Positions 62,741 to 64,000 of a stretch of 64,000 nt of DNA are shown here, one piece after another. Positions within the stretch are counted from its first letter, which is position 1. Every line of letters starts with the position of its first letter. The stretch spans positions 1,827,340 to 1,891,339 of the forward strand of contig NZ_KB903359.1 of the NCBI RefSeq assembly GCF_000379665.1, read 5' to 3'. The notes below the pieces were generated by a model. The model saw nothing but the letters and a program-made list of their open reading frames with translations. It searched no databases and was not told the DNA's origin. This DNA comes from Butyricimonas synergistica DSM 23225. Lineage in GTDB: Bacteria > Bacteroidota > Bacteroidia > Bacteroidales > Marinifilaceae. A program made the position numbers and the translations under genes.

Positions 62741-63699
62741 CTATGTTCCTCAATTTCCTCCAATCTTCCTTGCTCGAAAAGTGAAATATTATTCATAGCT
62801 TCTCTTATCATACTTGTATAGGAATCACGAGTAATTCCCCCGATATGAGGCGTAACCAGAACATTATCCAGTTTTAAAAGAACATTACCCGAATTCAAAG
62901 GTTCCTGTTCAAACACATCCAATCCGGCACCAGAAATTGTACCGGAAACCAATGCCGCATATAGTGCTTTCTCATCTATTAGTTTACCTCTTGCGGTATT
63001 GATTATAAAAGCGGTATCTTTCATTGCCAGAAACTCTTCTGCTGAAAATAAATGAGTCGTTTCCTCGGTTAGCGCACAATGTAAAGAAATAATATCCATA
63101 GAACTTACTAATGAATTAAATGGCAAATACCTCAAACCCATTGCTTTTTCCTCGTCAACAGACAAACGATTTATATCATAATAATAAATATTTGCTCCAA
63201 ATACCCTTAAAATTTGTGCGCATTTACGCCCTATACTCCCAAGCCCGACAAGTCCGACATCACGCCCTTTTATTTCTCTATTCTTTATTCCATTTGCCTG
63301 TTTCACCCAGATGCCATCCTTTAGTTCTTTATTAATATCCACCAGACGTTTCAGCATAGCTAAAATCAATAGAACAGTATGTTCTGCCACACTATCGGAG
63401 TTCACCCCCTTGTTTACATATAATGGAATTCTTTTTTCCTGAAGCTTTCTAATATCAATACTATCCAAGCCAACACCTGTACGCTGTATCATTTTCAATT
63501 TTCGAGCGTTCTCGATCACTCCCGCATCAATTGTTAATCGCCCGCTTGCCAAGATATAATCGGCCCATGGAACTTTGTCAAGCAATTCTTCACGAGTTCC
63601 TTCGGAAAGAAATAACACGTCAAAACCTTGCGGAATTACACTTTGTATGATCTCCAGTGGTTGTTTATCAACCATATTTGAAATTAAAATTACAGGCAC
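62728..63699 (-). CDS. D-isomer specific 2-hydroxyacid dehydrogenase (SerA-like)
   Basis: 323 residues. NAD-binding GLVGLGSIGRKCAQIL (about 148-163), substrate arginine in INTARGKLID (about 230), and catalytic His in VTPHIGGITRDS (about 281). Interconverts a 2-keto acid and a D-2-hydroxy acid. It overlaps the PrpD-like gene downstream and the next gene upstream (10 bp), so it belongs to the same pathway unit. There is no ACT domain, so it is not a regulated biosynthetic SerA. Confidence 0.88.
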   Translation of the reverse strand: MPVILISNMVDKQPLEIIQSVIPQGFDVLFLSEGTREELLDKVPWADYILASGRLTIDAGVIENARKLKMIQRTGVGLDSIDIRKLQEKRIPLYVNKGVNSDSVAEHTVLLILAMLKRLVDINKELKDGIWVKQANGIKNREIKGRDVGLVGLGSIGRKCAQILRVFGANIYYYDINRLSVDEEKAMGLRYLPFNSLVSSMDIISLHCALTEETTHLFSAEEFLAMKDTAFIINTARGKLIDEKALYAALVSGTISGAGLDVFEQEPLNSGNVLLKLDNVLVTPHIGGITRDSYTSMIREAMNNISLFEQGRLEEIEEHRWKI

Positions 63700-64000
63700 A
63701 ATTTTTCTTCTTTATTTGTTAATAAACAAAAATCATATTCCCTTTCGACTGGCAGTTCTTGTAATTCTTTGTTGATAAAACGGGAAATTACAGCTAAATT
63801 ATCTTGTTGCAAAATACGTTTTTGTTCCTCATCTGGCTCACTTTGAAATAGATCATACACCAACTTTACAACACACCCGTTATCCTCGGCACGCACAGAT
63901 TTCGTCACAAAGAATGTTACTTTCCCAAGGCATTTATTGATCTTGTCCAAGTAGATATTTAGAACCACAGAATAATCAGCATACACACCATCCACGTAAT
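63690..64000 (-). CDS. unidentified protein, cut by the window end
   Basis: The last ~103 codons of a gene whose frame is open to the window edge. A GTG at 63995 is possible but the frame continues past it. Visible text includes GVYADYSVVLNIYLDKINK and DFCLLTNKEEKLCL. No family is recognised. It overlaps the dehydrogenase start by 10 bp and is thus part of the same operon. Confidence 0.5.
   Translation of the reverse strand, partial: YVDGVYADYSVVLNIYLDKINKCLGKVTFFVTKSVRAEDNGCVVKLVYDLFQSEPDEEQKRILQQDNLAVISRFINKELQELPVEREYDFCLLTNKEEKLCL

Noticed and set aside
1-64000. CRISPR arrays, rRNA and tRNA genes
   Set aside because: No regularly spaced repeats or cloverleaf-like sequences were noticed on reading both strands, but this was by eye only.

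Overview
The window looks like a chromosomal segment from an anaerobic gut Bacteroidota, most probably an Odoribacteraceae relative (Butyricimonas or Odoribacter type). This is inferred from a lysine-to-butyrate fermentation operon, UpxY-controlled capsule genes, DUF6266 proteins, Bacteroidota-type promoters (TTTG / TAnnTTTG) and weak ribosome-binding sites. No rRNA, tRNA, CRISPR array or intact insertion sequence was found.

Region 1 (1-13139, + strand) is one dense operon for lysine fermentation. It holds two 3,5-diaminohexanoate dehydrogenase genes (the first cut by the window edge), lysine 2,3-aminomutase (kamA), the B12-enzyme reactivase pair kamB/kamC, lysine 5,6-aminomutase (kamD/kamE), a CoA-transferase beta subunit, thiolase, butyryl-CoA dehydrogenase and etfB/etfA. 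A strong terminator follows etfA. kce, kal and the CoA-transferase alpha subunit are not in the window and may lie upstream.

Region 2 (13282-21064, - strand) is an accessory patch. A small lysis-like cassette (DUF6266, holin-like, amidase, DUF6266) is followed by a block bracketed by 166-bp direct repeats. The block holds an Rpn-type nuclease, a scrambled remnant of capsule genes, a broken HEPN-like gene, an RloA/RloB (AbiL-like) putative defence pair, a 19-bp inverted-repeat pair and a frameshifted RteC-like gene.

Region 3 (21047-37201, - strand, read from high to low coordinates) is an UpxY-type capsule locus. The order is upxY, an UpxZ-position gene, UDP-glucose dehydrogenase, nucleotide-sugar epimerase, acyltransferase, Wzx flippase, EpsG-like polymerase, TupA-like ATP-grasp, LbH acyltransferase, GT4, FemAB/GNAT-like protein, CapA-like, CapK-like, GT2, a PglC-like initiating transferase and an aminotransferase. 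The upstream leader (37202-37640) carries a consensus promoter that points away from upxY and lies between short inverted repeats, which suggests a phase-variable switch seen in its OFF orientation.

Region 4 (37844-64000, - strand, continuing beyond the window) is a second surface-polysaccharide locus. Its downstream end is conventional: initiating transferase, acyltransferase, PIG-L deacetylase, aminotransferase, Wza, Wzc-type kinase and CpsB-type phosphatase, then a terminator. Its upstream part is unusual. It contains a mini fatty-acid/polyketide module (two ACPs, KAS III, AMP-ligase, two SDRs), two Ntn hydrolases (one with a signal peptide) around a GT56 transferase, a sugar-associated ATP-grasp, a fumarase/tartrate-dehydratase alpha/beta pair, a CitE-like lyase, two tandem ATP-grasp ligases, a TIM-barrel protein, an MmgE/PrpD protein and a 2-hydroxyacid dehydrogenase. 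I infer that this set makes an unusual hydroxy- or dicarboxylic acid and a short acyl chain and attaches them to an amino sugar. It is the best candidate here for an undescribed system.
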